DNA of 63,422 nucleotides from an uncultured Eubacteriales bacterium (GTDB taxonomy: Bacteria; Bacillota; Clostridia; Christensenellales; Aristaeellaceae), in contig CACWZP010000017.1 of assembly GCA_902765395.1 (NCBI GenBank), forward strand, positions 1 through 63,422, given 5' to 3'. The notes below the pieces were generated by a model. It was not told where the DNA came from and searched no databases. It saw nothing but the letters and a program-made list of their open reading frames with translations. Below, piece after piece: positions 24,250-32,989 of this stretch. Made by a program: the position numbers and the translations under genes. Numbering within the stretch: the first letter of the stretch is position 1; each line of letters starts with the position of its first letter.

Positions 24250-25437
24250 TCACTCCGCCCCCTGCACCCAGGTGATGAAGGCCTGGGCTTCCTCAAAGGT
24301 GCGCAGCTTCGCGGTATACATATACCTGCCCATCTGGGGCCAGTTCATGGGCGGCATCTCCTCCTGCATCACCATGTCTGCGCCGTAGCGGGCCATGATG
24401 TCCTCGTGGCCGCGGGCATAGCGGTGGCCGTCCTTGCGGCTGGCGTAGACGCAGTAGAAGTGCTCATCCGGCTCGGGCAGCCTGCGCGCGTCGAAGGCCA
24501 CCATGTCGGCGTAGATCTGGTACACGTCGGTGGAGTGGGCGAAGTCCATCATGTCCGGGGTGTAGCCGCCCGCGGGCCGCATGTTCACCTCCAGGGCCAC
24601 GAAGTCCCCCACGCCGCCCAGGCCCTTCCTGGCCACAGTCAGCCGGAAGAACTCCAGGTGCACGAACCGCCGGTCCACGCCGAAGGCCTTCACCGTGCGC
24701 CGTCCCAGCGCCCGCAGGCCCTCGGGCACGTCCGGACAGGTGTAGTACATCAGGTCCAGGTCCTTGTTCACGATGTCCATCACCGGCGGCCAGACCGTCA
24801 TGCTCTCGAACAGCGGCTCGCACTTCGAGTCCAGGATGGCGTCGTAGGAGCAGATGTCGCCGGTGATGAACTCCTCCATCACGTAGGGCGCGGCGGGCAG
24901 GTGGTCGTAGAACCGGTCGAAGTCGGCGTCGTTCTCCAGCTTCCAGGTGTCCGTGGCGCCCACGCCCACGTCCGGCTTCACGATCACCGGATAGCCCACC
25001 TCGCCGATGAACGCCCGCCCGGCTTCCCGGGTGGAGACCACGTGCTGTCGGGCGGTGGGGATCCCGGCCTCGATATACAGCCCCTTCATCAGCGACTTGT
25101 TCTTGATGAAGCCGATGCGGTCGGATCGGATGCCGGTCAACACGTTGAAATCCGTGCGCAGCCGGGCGTCATGCTCCAGCCAGTATTCGTTCATGGATTC
25201 GATCCAGTCGATCTTGCCGTACTTAAAGGCGAAATAGGCCACGGCGCGGTACACCTGGTCGTAATCCTCCAGGCTGTCCACCCGGTAATACTCCGTCAGC
25301 GCCGCCTTCAGCGGAGCCTCCAGGCCGTCGTAGGGCGCGTCGCCGATGCCCAGCACGTTGATGCCGTTGCGGCGCAGGCGATCGCAGAACTGCCAGTAGG
25401 TGTGGGGAAAATTCGGGGAGACAAACACGAAATTCAT
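24250..25437 (-). CDS. ATP-grasp ligase of unknown substrate
   Basis: 395 residues. It opens MNFVFVSPNFPHTYWQFCD, then a preATP-grasp domain, the ATP-grasp core with PVIVKPDVGVGATDTWK (about 150-170), EEFITGDICSYDA, and the metal ligands in the late strand VALEVNMRPAGGY. ATP-grasp enzymes join a carboxylate to an amine or thiol through an acyl phosphate. The neighbouring esterase, 15 bases upstream, suggests a ligase-hydrolase pair acting on one conjugate, but the compound is unknown. AAAGGGAAATG is the ribosome site region. Confidence 0.8.
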   Translation of the reverse strand: MNFVFVSPNFPHTYWQFCDRLRRNGINVLGIGDAPYDGLEAPLKAALTEYYRVDSLEDYDQVYRAVAYFAFKYGKIDWIESMNEYWLEHDARLRTDFNVLTGIRSDRIGFIKNKSLMKGLYIEAGIPTARQHVVSTREAGRAFIGEVGYPVIVKPDVGVGATDTWKLENDADFDRFYDHLPAAPYVMEEFITGDICSYDAILDSKCEPLFESMTVWPPVMDIVNKDLDLMYYTCPDVPEGLRALGRRTVKAFGVDRRFVHLEFFRLTVARKGLGGVGDFVALEVNMRPAGGYTPDMMDFAHSTDVYQIYADMVAFDARRLPEPDEHFYCVYASRKDGHRYARGHEDIMARYGADMVMQEEMPPMNWPQMGRYMYTAKLRTFEEAQAFITWVQGAE

Positions 25438-25452
25438 AGCATCATTTCCCTT

Positions 25453-26208
25453 TCATTGGTCGCCTTTGTTTGCTTCGCCGAGCAGGAAGGGCAGGAAGTA
25501 GCGCATCTGCTTGAACCACCAGGGCCAGTCGTGGTTCACGTCGAAGCCCCAGAAGTCGCACCAGGCGTGGATGCCCTTCTCCCGGAACACGCTCTCCAGG
25601 AACTTCAGCGTGCGCACGCCGTCCTCCTCCCAGGCCCCCTGGCCGCAGCAGAGGATCATCTTCCGCTGGTTGTAGAGGCTGATGTAGGGATGGTCGGCAG
25701 GCATGTTGGGCAGGAAGCGCTCCGGGGAGCTCTCGTACAGCGTGGAATCCATCCAGCCGTCGAAGAAGTAGTCCGCGTCGTACACGCCGGACAGGGCGAT
25801 CACGCCGCGGAACAGGTCCGGCCGCCGCAGGAAGGCGATCACCGCGTGGTCCGCGCCCATGCTGAACCCGGTGACGGCGGGGGTGTCGGGGTTGATCTCC
25901 CTGATGGCAGGCAGCGCCTCGTCCACGATATAGCGGAAGTACTGCTCCTGCCGCAGCGCGCGCCAGGCGTTGTTGCCGCCCCGGTCCGACCAGCTCTCCC
26001 GGTCCACGGTGTCCACGACGAACAGCTGGATCTTGCCGCCCTCGATGTAGTCCGACAGGCAGTCGATCATGCCGAAGTCCTCCAGGTTGTGGCACATGGA
26101 GTCCTGGGTCGGGAAGCACAGAAGCGGCACGCCGCCCCGGCCGTAGACCATCATGTGCATGTCGCGCATCAGCGCCTGGCTCCAGCGAATCAGTTCTTCT
26201 CTGTACAT
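25453..26208 (-). CDS. Esterase-like alpha/beta hydrolase (putative esterase family)
   Basis: 251 residues. The family (esterase D-like) is seen from the strand MHMMVYGRGGVPLLCFPTQ, the nucleophile elbow TGFSMGADHA, the Asp in DYFFDGW region and the His near the end in VNHDWPWW. No signal peptide, so cytosolic. The longer frame to 26247 starts in poor context; ATG 26208 has GAGGTTATTGAC upstream. It leads a two-gene unit with the ATP-grasp gene. Confidence 0.78.
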   Translation of the reverse strand: MYREELIRWSQALMRDMHMMVYGRGGVPLLCFPTQDSMCHNLEDFGMIDCLSDYIEGGKIQLFVVDTVDRESWSDRGGNNAWRALRQEQYFRYIVDEALPAIREINPDTPAVTGFSMGADHAVIAFLRRPDLFRGVIALSGVYDADYFFDGWMDSTLYESSPERFLPNMPADHPYISLYNQRKMILCCGQGAWEEDGVRTLKFLESVFREKGIHAWCDFWGFDVNHDWPWWFKQMRYFLPFLLGEANKGDQ

Positions 26209-26363
26209 GTCAATAACCTCGCATATGGGATGGGGATATTTTATCACCCCTCGCCGCCATTGTCCAGTGCATAAATGGCCTTTGCAGCCGAATCGCCCCC
26301 CTGCCTTCGATCTGCGTCAAAAAAAAGCGAACAAACCGCGAATGAAAACAAACTCAATTTCAA

Positions 26364-26409
26364 TTGACATCACCACAGTAATATGATAGAATTTTTGCAA
26401 ATGGTGCAA
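26364..26409 (+). promoter_or_regulatory. Promoter and operator-like dyad of the mgl operon
   Basis: TTGACA (26364-26369), 17 bases, TAGAAT (26387-26392) with a TG extension at 26384-26385. Just downstream, TTGCA (26395-26399) and TGCAA (26405-26409) form a dyad with a 5 base centre, placed as a repressor site at the start of transcription; the regulator is not in the window. Confidence 0.75.
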
Positions 26410-26493
26410 TTTATTATGTTTTGGTTTGTGCTTTTTGGTTACTGCACGGCTTGTCCGTGTCAAATAACGACCTGAAAAGGAGAGTGTGTCCCC

Positions 26494-27750
26494 ATGAAAA
26501 AGATCCTGTCCCTGGTTCTGGCCGCTCTGATGCTGCTTGGCATCGTCGGCGCGATGGCGGAAGCCAACGATCAGAAGCCCGTCATCTGGTTCAACCGTCA
26601 GCCCTCCAACTCCACCACCGGTGAGCTGGACATGGATGCCCTGAACTTCAACGGCAAGACCTACTATGTCGGCTTTGACGCCAAGCAGGGCGCTGAGCTG
26701 CAGGGTCAGATGATCGTGGATTATCTGCTGGCCCACGGCGAGGGCCTGGACCGCAACGGCGACGGCATCATCGGCTACGTGCTGTGCATCGGCGACGTCG
26801 GCCACAACGACTCCATCGCCCGTACCCGCGGCGCCCGCAAGGCTCTCGGCACGGCTGTTCCGGATGCCGCCCAGGGCAAGACTGAGATCGAGACCATCGA
26901 CGACGTCGATTCCGCCCCGATCGGCACCAACACCGACGGTACCGCCACTGACGTTCAGGATGGCTCCATCGAGATCGATGGCACCACCTACATCGTGCGC
27001 GAGCTGGCCTCCCAGGAGATGAAGAACAGCTCCGGTGCCACATGGGATGCCCCCACCGCCGGCAACGCCATCGCCGCCTGGGAAGGCTCCTTCGGCGATC
27101 AGATCGACGTGGTCGTTTCCAATAACGACGGCATGGGCATGGCCGTGTTCAACGCCTGGTCCAAGGAAGCCGGCGTTCCCACCTTCGGCTATGACGCCAA
27201 CAGCGACGCCGTCGCCGCCATCGCCGACGGCTATTGCGGCACCATCTCCCAGAATGCCGACGTGCAGGCCTACCTGACCCTGCGCACCCTGCGCAACGCG
27301 CTGGACGACGCCGACATCATGGTGGGCATCAGCACCCCCGACGCCGCCGGCAACGTTCTGACCGACGACCTGTACTACTATGACGACGCCACCCGCTGCT
27401 TCTACGCTCTGAACGGCGCCGTGACCGCCGACAACTACGAGGCATTCCTGGATGCTACCGCCGCCAACCCCGCTTTCAGCAACCAGCTGAGCGAGGACGA
27501 TGCCGCCACCAAGAAGGTCTGGCTGAGCATCTACAACAGCGCTGACAACTTCCTGAATGCCACCTATGTGCCGCAGCTGAAGAACTACGCGGCGGCCCTG
27601 AACCTGGATGTGGAGTACGTCCTGGGCGACGGCCAGACCGAGGCGAACCTGATCGACAAGCTGGGCAACCCCTCCGAGTACGACGGCTTCGCGATCAACA
27701 TGGTGAAGACCGACAACGCGGCCTCCTATATGGCCAAGCTCATGCAGTAA
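26494..27750 (+). CDS. mglB: Galactose/glucose-binding protein (MglB type), circularly permuted
   Basis: 418 residues; signal peptide about 1-23 (AMA-EA cut), no lipobox Cys. The mature protein starts with VIWFNRQPS, TYYVGFDAKQGAE and the calcium loop DRNGDGIIG (86-94), which in E. coli MglB lie near residues 88-142. It continues through GHNDSIAR, GATWDAP, SNNDGMGM, FGYDANSD and GTISQNADVQ in normal order. After the usual C-terminal end (about 325) a short linker leads to VWLSIYNSADNFLNATYVPQ and YDGFAINMVKTDNAA (342-408), which match the start of normal MglB. Sugar ligands are all found: Asn34, His104, Asp106, Arg110, Trp184, Asn210/211, Asp234, Asn254, plus Asp351 and Phe353 from the moved part. 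The first gene of a three-gene transporter; RBS AAAAGGAG. Confidence 0.9.
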   Translation: MKKILSLVLAALMLLGIVGAMAEANDQKPVIWFNRQPSNSTTGELDMDALNFNGKTYYVGFDAKQGAELQGQMIVDYLLAHGEGLDRNGDGIIGYVLCIGDVGHNDSIARTRGARKALGTAVPDAAQGKTEIETIDDVDSAPIGTNTDGTATDVQDGSIEIDGTTYIVRELASQEMKNSSGATWDAPTAGNAIAAWEGSFGDQIDVVVSNNDGMGMAVFNAWSKEAGVPTFGYDANSDAVAAIADGYCGTISQNADVQAYLTLRTLRNALDDADIMVGISTPDAAGNVLTDDLYYYDDATRCFYALNGAVTADNYEAFLDATAANPAFSNQLSEDDAATKKVWLSIYNSADNFLNATYVPQLKNYAAALNLDVEYVLGDGQTEANLIDKLGNPSEYDGFAINMVKTDNAASYMAKLMQ

Positions 27751-27845
27751 TCTGAACCCCAGCCCGGTTTAGAGGACGGGTCATCAGGTGATCCCTCGCC
27801 TGATGACCCTATCTCTATGACGGGAAGAAGCTGCGAAAAGGCGGG

Positions 27846-29363
27846 ATGACAACAATGGCAGAACGGGAAGCAAGGAATATTCTGTCGATCCGCGGTATGT
27901 GCAAATCCTTCGGGCGCAACCGCGTTCTGGATCACATCAACATGGATGTCAAGGAAGGCACCATCATGGGGCTGATGGGCGAAAACGGCGCCGGCAAGTC
28001 CACCATGATGAAGTGCCTGTTCGGCACCTATCAAAAGGATGAGGGCACCATCCTTCTGGACGGCAAGGAAGTCAATTTCTCCGGCCCCAAGGACGCGCTG
28101 GAAAACGGCGTGGCCATGGTGCACCAGGAACTGAACCAGTGCCTGGAGCGCAATGTGCTGGACAACCTGTTCTTGGGCCGCTATCCGCTGACGCCCCTGG
28201 GCATGGTGGATGAAGCCCGTATGAAGAACGAAGCGTCGGACCTGTTCCGCAAGCTGAACATGACCGTGAACCTCACCGCGCCCATGAAGACCATGTCGGT
28301 CTCTTCCCGGCAGATGGTGGAAATCGCCAAGGCCATCTCCTATAACGCCAAGCTGATCGTGCTGGACGAGCCCACGTCCTCGCTGACGGTCCGCGAGGTG
28401 GCCAAGCTGTTTGAAATGATGCGGAACCTGAAGGCCCAGGGCATTTCGCTGGTCTACATCTCCCACAAGATGGACGAGATCTTTGAAATCTGCGATGAGA
28501 TCTCGGTGCTGCGCGACGGCAAGATGGTGCTGACCAAGAAGACTGGAGACACGGATATGAACGAGCTGATCGCTGCGATGGTCGGCCGCGCGCTGGACAA
28601 CCGCTTTCCGCCCGTGGACAACACTCCCGGCGACGTGGTGCTCTCGGTGCAGCACCTGTCCACCAAGTTCGCGCCCAATCTGAAGGACATCACCTTCGAC
28701 GTGCGCGAGGGCGAGATCTTCGGCCTGTACGGGCTGGTCGGCGCCGGGCGGTCGGAGCTGCTGGAGACCATGTTCGGCGTGCGCACCCGCGCGGCCGGGC
28801 GCGTTTACTATAACGGGCGGCTGATGAACTTCACCAGCTCCAAGGATGCCATGGATCACGGCTTCGCCATGATCACCGAGGAGCGCAAGTCCACCGGCCT
28901 GTTCCTGGAGGGCGACCTCACCTTCAATACGACCATCACCAACCTGTCCCACTACTACACGGGCATCGCGCTGTCCAACGACAAAATGGTGAAGGCCACA
29001 GCCAACGAAATCAACATCATGCATACCAAGTGCATGGGTCCCTCCGACTCCATCACGGCGCTGTCGGGCGGAAACCAGCAAAAGGTCATCTTCGGAAAAT
29101 GGCTGGAACGGGATCCCGCCGTCTTCCTGATGGATGAACCAACGCGAGGCATTGATGTCGGCGCCAAGTATGAAATCTACGAGCTGATCATCAAGATGGC
29201 AAAGATGGGCAAGACGATCATCGTCGTCTCCTCTGAAATGCCGGAAATCCTGGGCATCACCAACCGCATCGGCGTCATGTCCAACGGTCGGCTCGCCGGC
29301 ATCGTCGATACCCGGCAGACCAATCAGGAAGAGCTGCTGAGACTGAGCGCGAAGTATCTGTAA
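27846..29363 (+). CDS. mglA: Sugar ABC transporter ATP-binding protein (MglA type)
   Basis: 505 residues, two ABC domains. Domain 1 (about 10-250): Walker A GENGAGKST, signature SVSSRQMVE, Walker B LIVLDEPTSSL. Domain 2 (about 260-500): FGLYGLVGAGRSEL in the Walker A place, LSGGNQQKV and FLMDEPTRGID. This is the normal MglA/RbsA architecture, in which site 2 is the regular ATPase. It follows the binding protein after 95 bases and leads directly (14 bases) to the permease. Two Met codons (27846 and 27855) are possible starts. Confidence 0.93.
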   Translation: MTTMAEREARNILSIRGMCKSFGRNRVLDHINMDVKEGTIMGLMGENGAGKSTMMKCLFGTYQKDEGTILLDGKEVNFSGPKDALENGVAMVHQELNQCLERNVLDNLFLGRYPLTPLGMVDEARMKNEASDLFRKLNMTVNLTAPMKTMSVSSRQMVEIAKAISYNAKLIVLDEPTSSLTVREVAKLFEMMRNLKAQGISLVYISHKMDEIFEICDEISVLRDGKMVLTKKTGDTDMNELIAAMVGRALDNRFPPVDNTPGDVVLSVQHLSTKFAPNLKDITFDVREGEIFGLYGLVGAGRSELLETMFGVRTRAAGRVYYNGRLMNFTSSKDAMDHGFAMITEERKSTGLFLEGDLTFNTTITNLSHYYTGIALSNDKMVKATANEINIMHTKCMGPSDSITALSGGNQQKVIFGKWLERDPAVFLMDEPTRGIDVGAKYEIYELIIKMAKMGKTIIVVSSEMPEILGITNRIGVMSNGRLAGIVDTRQTNQEELLRLSAKYL

Positions 29364-29377
29364 TTGGAGGGAAAGCA

Positions 29378-31033
29378 ATGGCAATTGACAAGAGAATCCT
29401 CTCCGTGGAAGAGGAGCAGAGGCTGCTCGCCCCCATCGACGAGCGGGTAGGCGCGATTCAGGAGAAGATCAACGCGCTGCGCAAGGACGGCACGGACAGG
29501 GTCGTCGCCCTGACGAACCACATCGCCATCGTCCGCGAAAACGCCAACTATACCAAGGGCGAGAAGGCCAGCATGATCGCTGCCGACAGGCAGGCCCTGG
29601 CCGAGGCCAAGGCCGTGGAGGCGGGCAACAAGGGCCAGGTGAACAGCCTGATCGACGAAGCCGTCAAATATCTGGACGCCAACTATGACTCGGCCTATTA
29701 CAGCAGGATCGCTGCGTCCTGCGAGGCCCAGAAGGAGACCGAGCAGGCTCGCTACGCCGAAGAGCTGGCCCAGCTGAAAAAGCAGCACGAAGCGGACCTG
29801 GCCAAGCTGACCAACGCCGCCGAGATCAAGGACGAGAAGTACGTCTTCAAGAACAAGCTGTTCGACGCCAAGCTGAAGCACGACTCCACGCTCCAGGAGA
29901 TCAAGGACCGCCAGCACGACGCCTTCACCCACCGCTATCACCTGATCGACCTGCTGCGCCTGTCGAAGTTCAGCTTCGTCGAGAAGCAGAAGCAGAAGTG
30001 GGAGAACTACAAATACACCTTCAACGTCAAGCAGTTCCTGCTGAAGAACGGCCTGTACATCGCCATACTGTTCGTGTTCGTGCTGCTGTGCATCCTGACG
30101 CCCATCATCAAGCACACCCAGCTGCTGACCATGAACAACATACTGAACATCCTGCAGGCGGCCTCGCCGCGCATGTTCCTGGCGCTGGGCGTCGGCGGCC
30201 TGATCCTGCTGGGCGGCACGGATCTGTCCGTGGGCCGCATGGTGGGCACCAGCATGGTGCTGTCCACCATGATCATGCACAAGGGCATCAACACCGGCAT
30301 GCTGTTCGGCAAGGTGTTTGACTTCTCCACGCTGCCGGTGGGCCTGCGCATCGTGATGGCGCTGGTGGTCTGCTGCTGCATCACCACGCTGTTCGCAGCG
30401 CTGGCGGGCTTCTTCACCGCGCGGTTCAAGATCCACCCCTTCATCTCCACCATGGCAAACATGCTGATCATGTTCGGCCTGATGACCTTCGCCACCAAGG
30501 GCGTTTCCTTCGGCGCCATCGAAATGACGATCCCCAAGATGATCATCCCGAAGATCGCCGGCCAGTTCCCGTCCATCATCCTGTGGGCCATCGCGGCCAT
30601 CATCGTGATGTACTTCATCTGGAACAAGACCAAGCTGGGCAAGGACATGTACGCCGTGGGCGGCAACCAGGAGGCCGCCGCCGTGTCGGGTATCTCGGTG
30701 TTCAAGGTGACCATCATCACCTTCATCATGGCCGGCATCCTCTACGGCTTCGGCTCCTGGCTGGAGTGCATCCGCATGGTGGGCTCCGGCTCCTCCTCCT
30801 ACGGCCAGGGCTGGGAGACCGACGCCATCGCGGCCTGCGTCGTGGGCGGCATCTCCTTCAAAGGCGGCATCGGCAAGATCCAGGGCATCGTCGTGGGCGT
30901 GCTGATCTTCACCGCCCTCACCTACTCCCTGACTATCCTGGGCGTGGACACCAACCTGCAGTTCGTGTTCTCCGGCATCATTATCCTTTCCGCCGTGACC
31001 ATCGACTGCCTGAAGTACGTGCAGAAGAAGTAA
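29378..31033 (+). CDS. mglC: Sugar ABC permease (MglC type) with a large N-terminal coiled-coil extension
   Basis: 551 residues against about 335 in normal MglC. Residues 1-215 have no membrane segment and are rich in Glu, Lys, Ala and Gln (EEEQRLL, QEKINAL, LAQLKKQHEADLAKLTN), a long coiled coil. From about 228 the normal permease begins (GLYIAILFVFVLL), with ten or so helices, the GGTDLSVGRMVG motif near 300 and the family EAA-like cytosolic motif AVGGNQEAAAVSGI. It forms the galactose or galactoside channel with mglA and the permuted binding protein. The extension is cytosolic and may contact the ATPase or the wall-facing side is excluded by topology (inferred). GGAGGG precedes the ATG. 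Confidence 0.9.
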   Translation: MAIDKRILSVEEEQRLLAPIDERVGAIQEKINALRKDGTDRVVALTNHIAIVRENANYTKGEKASMIAADRQALAEAKAVEAGNKGQVNSLIDEAVKYLDANYDSAYYSRIAASCEAQKETEQARYAEELAQLKKQHEADLAKLTNAAEIKDEKYVFKNKLFDAKLKHDSTLQEIKDRQHDAFTHRYHLIDLLRLSKFSFVEKQKQKWENYKYTFNVKQFLLKNGLYIAILFVFVLLCILTPIIKHTQLLTMNNILNILQAASPRMFLALGVGGLILLGGTDLSVGRMVGTSMVLSTMIMHKGINTGMLFGKVFDFSTLPVGLRIVMALVVCCCITTLFAALAGFFTARFKIHPFISTMANMLIMFGLMTFATKGVSFGAIEMTIPKMIIPKIAGQFPSIILWAIAAIIVMYFIWNKTKLGKDMYAVGGNQEAAAVSGISVFKVTIITFIMAGILYGFGSWLECIRMVGSGSSSYGQGWETDAIAACVVGGISFKGGIGKIQGIVVGVLIFTALTYSLTILGVDTNLQFVFSGIIILSAVTIDCLKYVQKK

Positions 31034-31053
31034 GGGATCCTTCCGGACATAAA

Positions 31054-31083
31054 GAGGCGCCCCGCCACTTGGCGGAGCGCCTC
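31054..31083. terminator. Terminator between mglC and the amino acid permease gene
   Basis: GAGGCGC..CCGCCA pairs with TGGCGG..GCGCCTC, a long GC stem between convergent genes. T-rich CTCTTTCTTCTT follows on the plus strand. Confidence 0.8.
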
Positions 31084-31095
31084 AACTCTTTCTTC

Positions 31096-32769
31096 TTACG
31101 CCTCTTCGTCATCCCCGGGACCATGGGGTTCTTCCTTCCCGCTGCTTCGCCCGCGCAGCAGCGCTTCATGCTTTTTGGTGAACAGCCGCTGGATGCTCAC
31201 CATCACGCCCAGCGCGATGAACACCACCAGGAACATGATCGTGCCCTCCAGCCGCAGCGTCTCGCGAACCGTCTGCACCGTCTCCGCCGTCATCAGCTTC
31301 TTGCCCATCCACATCATCACCGAGTACAGCAGCAGCGCGAACAGCACCACGCCGGCGGCCGACGCGCCCGCGGTGGCCGGCACGTTGGAGCGGGCCATGG
31401 TGCGCAGGTAGAACATAAAGCCCACCAGGCACCACAGCGACAGCAGCAGGTAGGCGTCCGAGCCCATCATGTCGATGGCCGTCAGCCTCGGGATCAGCTG
31501 CGCCACGGCGAACGCCACGGAGAACCCCAACCCCAGGATGCCCGTCACCACGAAGCGGCGGTTGCCGGTTTTGCGGGCCAGCCGCCAGGCGGAGGCGGAG
31601 GTGTAGCCAAAGGCGATGATCGCGCCCAGGGAGGTCAGCTCCATGAAGCAGGTCAGCGCGCTGCGCCCGAAGATGGAGATGACGATGGAGACCAGCATGA
31701 TGAACAGGATGCTGTAGGTGGTGCCCTCGAACCGCTCGGACAGGATGTGGTCCTCGGCCATGGTGGAGAGTACGCGGGTGGTGGCGCGGTAGGCCGCGAT
31801 CATGCCCGTGAGTATGGCGGCCAGCGCCGCAATGGCCATCAGCAGAAGGCCCCCGGTGCCCAGCGCCGACTGGGCGGCGTTGAACGTGGGCACCGCGGCG
31901 ATGCCGTCCAGGCTGCCCAGGTCGGCGATGTAGGCCTGCCAGTTGGCGTAGCCGTCCGGCACGGAGGTGATGCCCATCAGCGTCAGCGCCGCGTACATCA
32001 GCCCGCTCAGTGCGACCGCCGCCAGGATCAGCCATTTCGACCGCTGGATCTTGAAATCGAAGTGGGCCGTCTCCAGGGAGATCACCTCAAAGCCCACGAA
32101 GGCCCAGGGCGCCAGCATCACGATGGTGAAGATCGAGAAGGCCCTGCCTCCGCCCTGGATGCCGAAGGCGCCGGTCAGGCCGCCCAAGTCCAGCTTCGGC
32201 AGGCACACCGCCGCCACCGCCGCGACGCACACCAGCATCACCACCGCCAGGATGGTCTGCAGCTTTTGCAGCAGGGGCTTGGCGTTGATGAACAGCAGCG
32301 CGATGATGGCCAGCGCAATGATGGACGCGCCCACCTCGCCCATGAAGATGCGGTTCCCTGCGATTTCATAGGAGTAATAGCCGATCTGCAGGCTACGGCC
32401 GAACATCATGCGGATGACCAGGAACAGCGACGTGGCGTTCATGAACAGCACCGTCAGGTAGGACAGCGTCAGGAACCAGGCGCACAGGAACGCGTGGTCC
32501 CCGCCAAAGGCCTCCTTGGTGTAGGCGTAGACGCCGCCCGTGCCGGGCCTGCGCCGCATCAGGAAGAAGAAGTTCGCGCCGATGACCAGCACGATCGCCA
32601 TGCTGATGGCTATGGAGATCACCGTACCCATGGGGCCGGCCACGGGCAGGAAGGTGGAGCCCGGCATCATGAAGGCGCCCCAGCCGATGATGCAGCCGAA
32701 GGCGATCGCCCAGACATCCAGTGGTGACAGGTATCTGTCGTATTCGTTGATGATTCTGTTGTCCTCCAT
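31096..32769 (-). CDS. APC-superfamily amino acid permease
   Basis: About 557 residues with some twelve membrane helices. The first helix carries the APC signature IAFGCIIGWGAFMMPG; GGVYAYTKEAFG and the broken helix PWAFVGFEVISLE are also typical. The C-terminal tail (about 35 residues) is charged and cytosolic. Substrate cannot be read; acidic or polyamine-like amino acids are transported by relatives. Three Met codons lie at the start; GGGGGG upstream of the third (32769) fits best. A TATAAT with TG extension (minus, about 32817-32822) precedes it. Confidence 0.85.
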   Translation of the reverse strand: MEDNRIINEYDRYLSPLDVWAIAFGCIIGWGAFMMPGSTFLPVAGPMGTVISIAISMAIVLVIGANFFFLMRRRPGTGGVYAYTKEAFGGDHAFLCAWFLTLSYLTVLFMNATSLFLVIRMMFGRSLQIGYYSYEIAGNRIFMGEVGASIIALAIIALLFINAKPLLQKLQTILAVVMLVCVAAVAAVCLPKLDLGGLTGAFGIQGGGRAFSIFTIVMLAPWAFVGFEVISLETAHFDFKIQRSKWLILAAVALSGLMYAALTLMGITSVPDGYANWQAYIADLGSLDGIAAVPTFNAAQSALGTGGLLLMAIAALAAILTGMIAAYRATTRVLSTMAEDHILSERFEGTTYSILFIMLVSIVISIFGRSALTCFMELTSLGAIIAFGYTSASAWRLARKTGNRRFVVTGILGLGFSVAFAVAQLIPRLTAIDMMGSDAYLLLSLWCLVGFMFYLRTMARSNVPATAGASAAGVVLFALLLYSVMMWMGKKLMTAETVQTVRETLRLEGTIMFLVVFIALGVMVSIQRLFTKKHEALLRGRSSGKEEPHGPGDDEEA

Positions 32770-32897
32770 ATCCATCCCCCCGCCGCGTATAAGCGCCATT
32801 TGGAACCATTAATGCGATTATAACACACAAAGCCCCGTTTGAAAAGGGAAAGAGGCCCGCAAATCGCCATAATTCTGCCATCCCGTCCAATTTATGG

Positions 32898-32926
32898 TTG
32901 ATTCATCGGCCCGTATCAGTTATAAT
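32898..32926 (+). promoter_or_regulatory. Promoter of the GGDEF-EAL gene
   Basis: TTGATT (32898-32903), 17 bases, TATAAT (32921-32926); start about 60 bases before the ATG at 32990, which has AAGGGGTGA upstream. Confidence 0.75.
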
Positions 32927-32989
32927 CAATTATGTGAAGATTTCACTTTCGTTAACGATCAAGGCCGTGGCACCACGGGAAAGGGGTGA

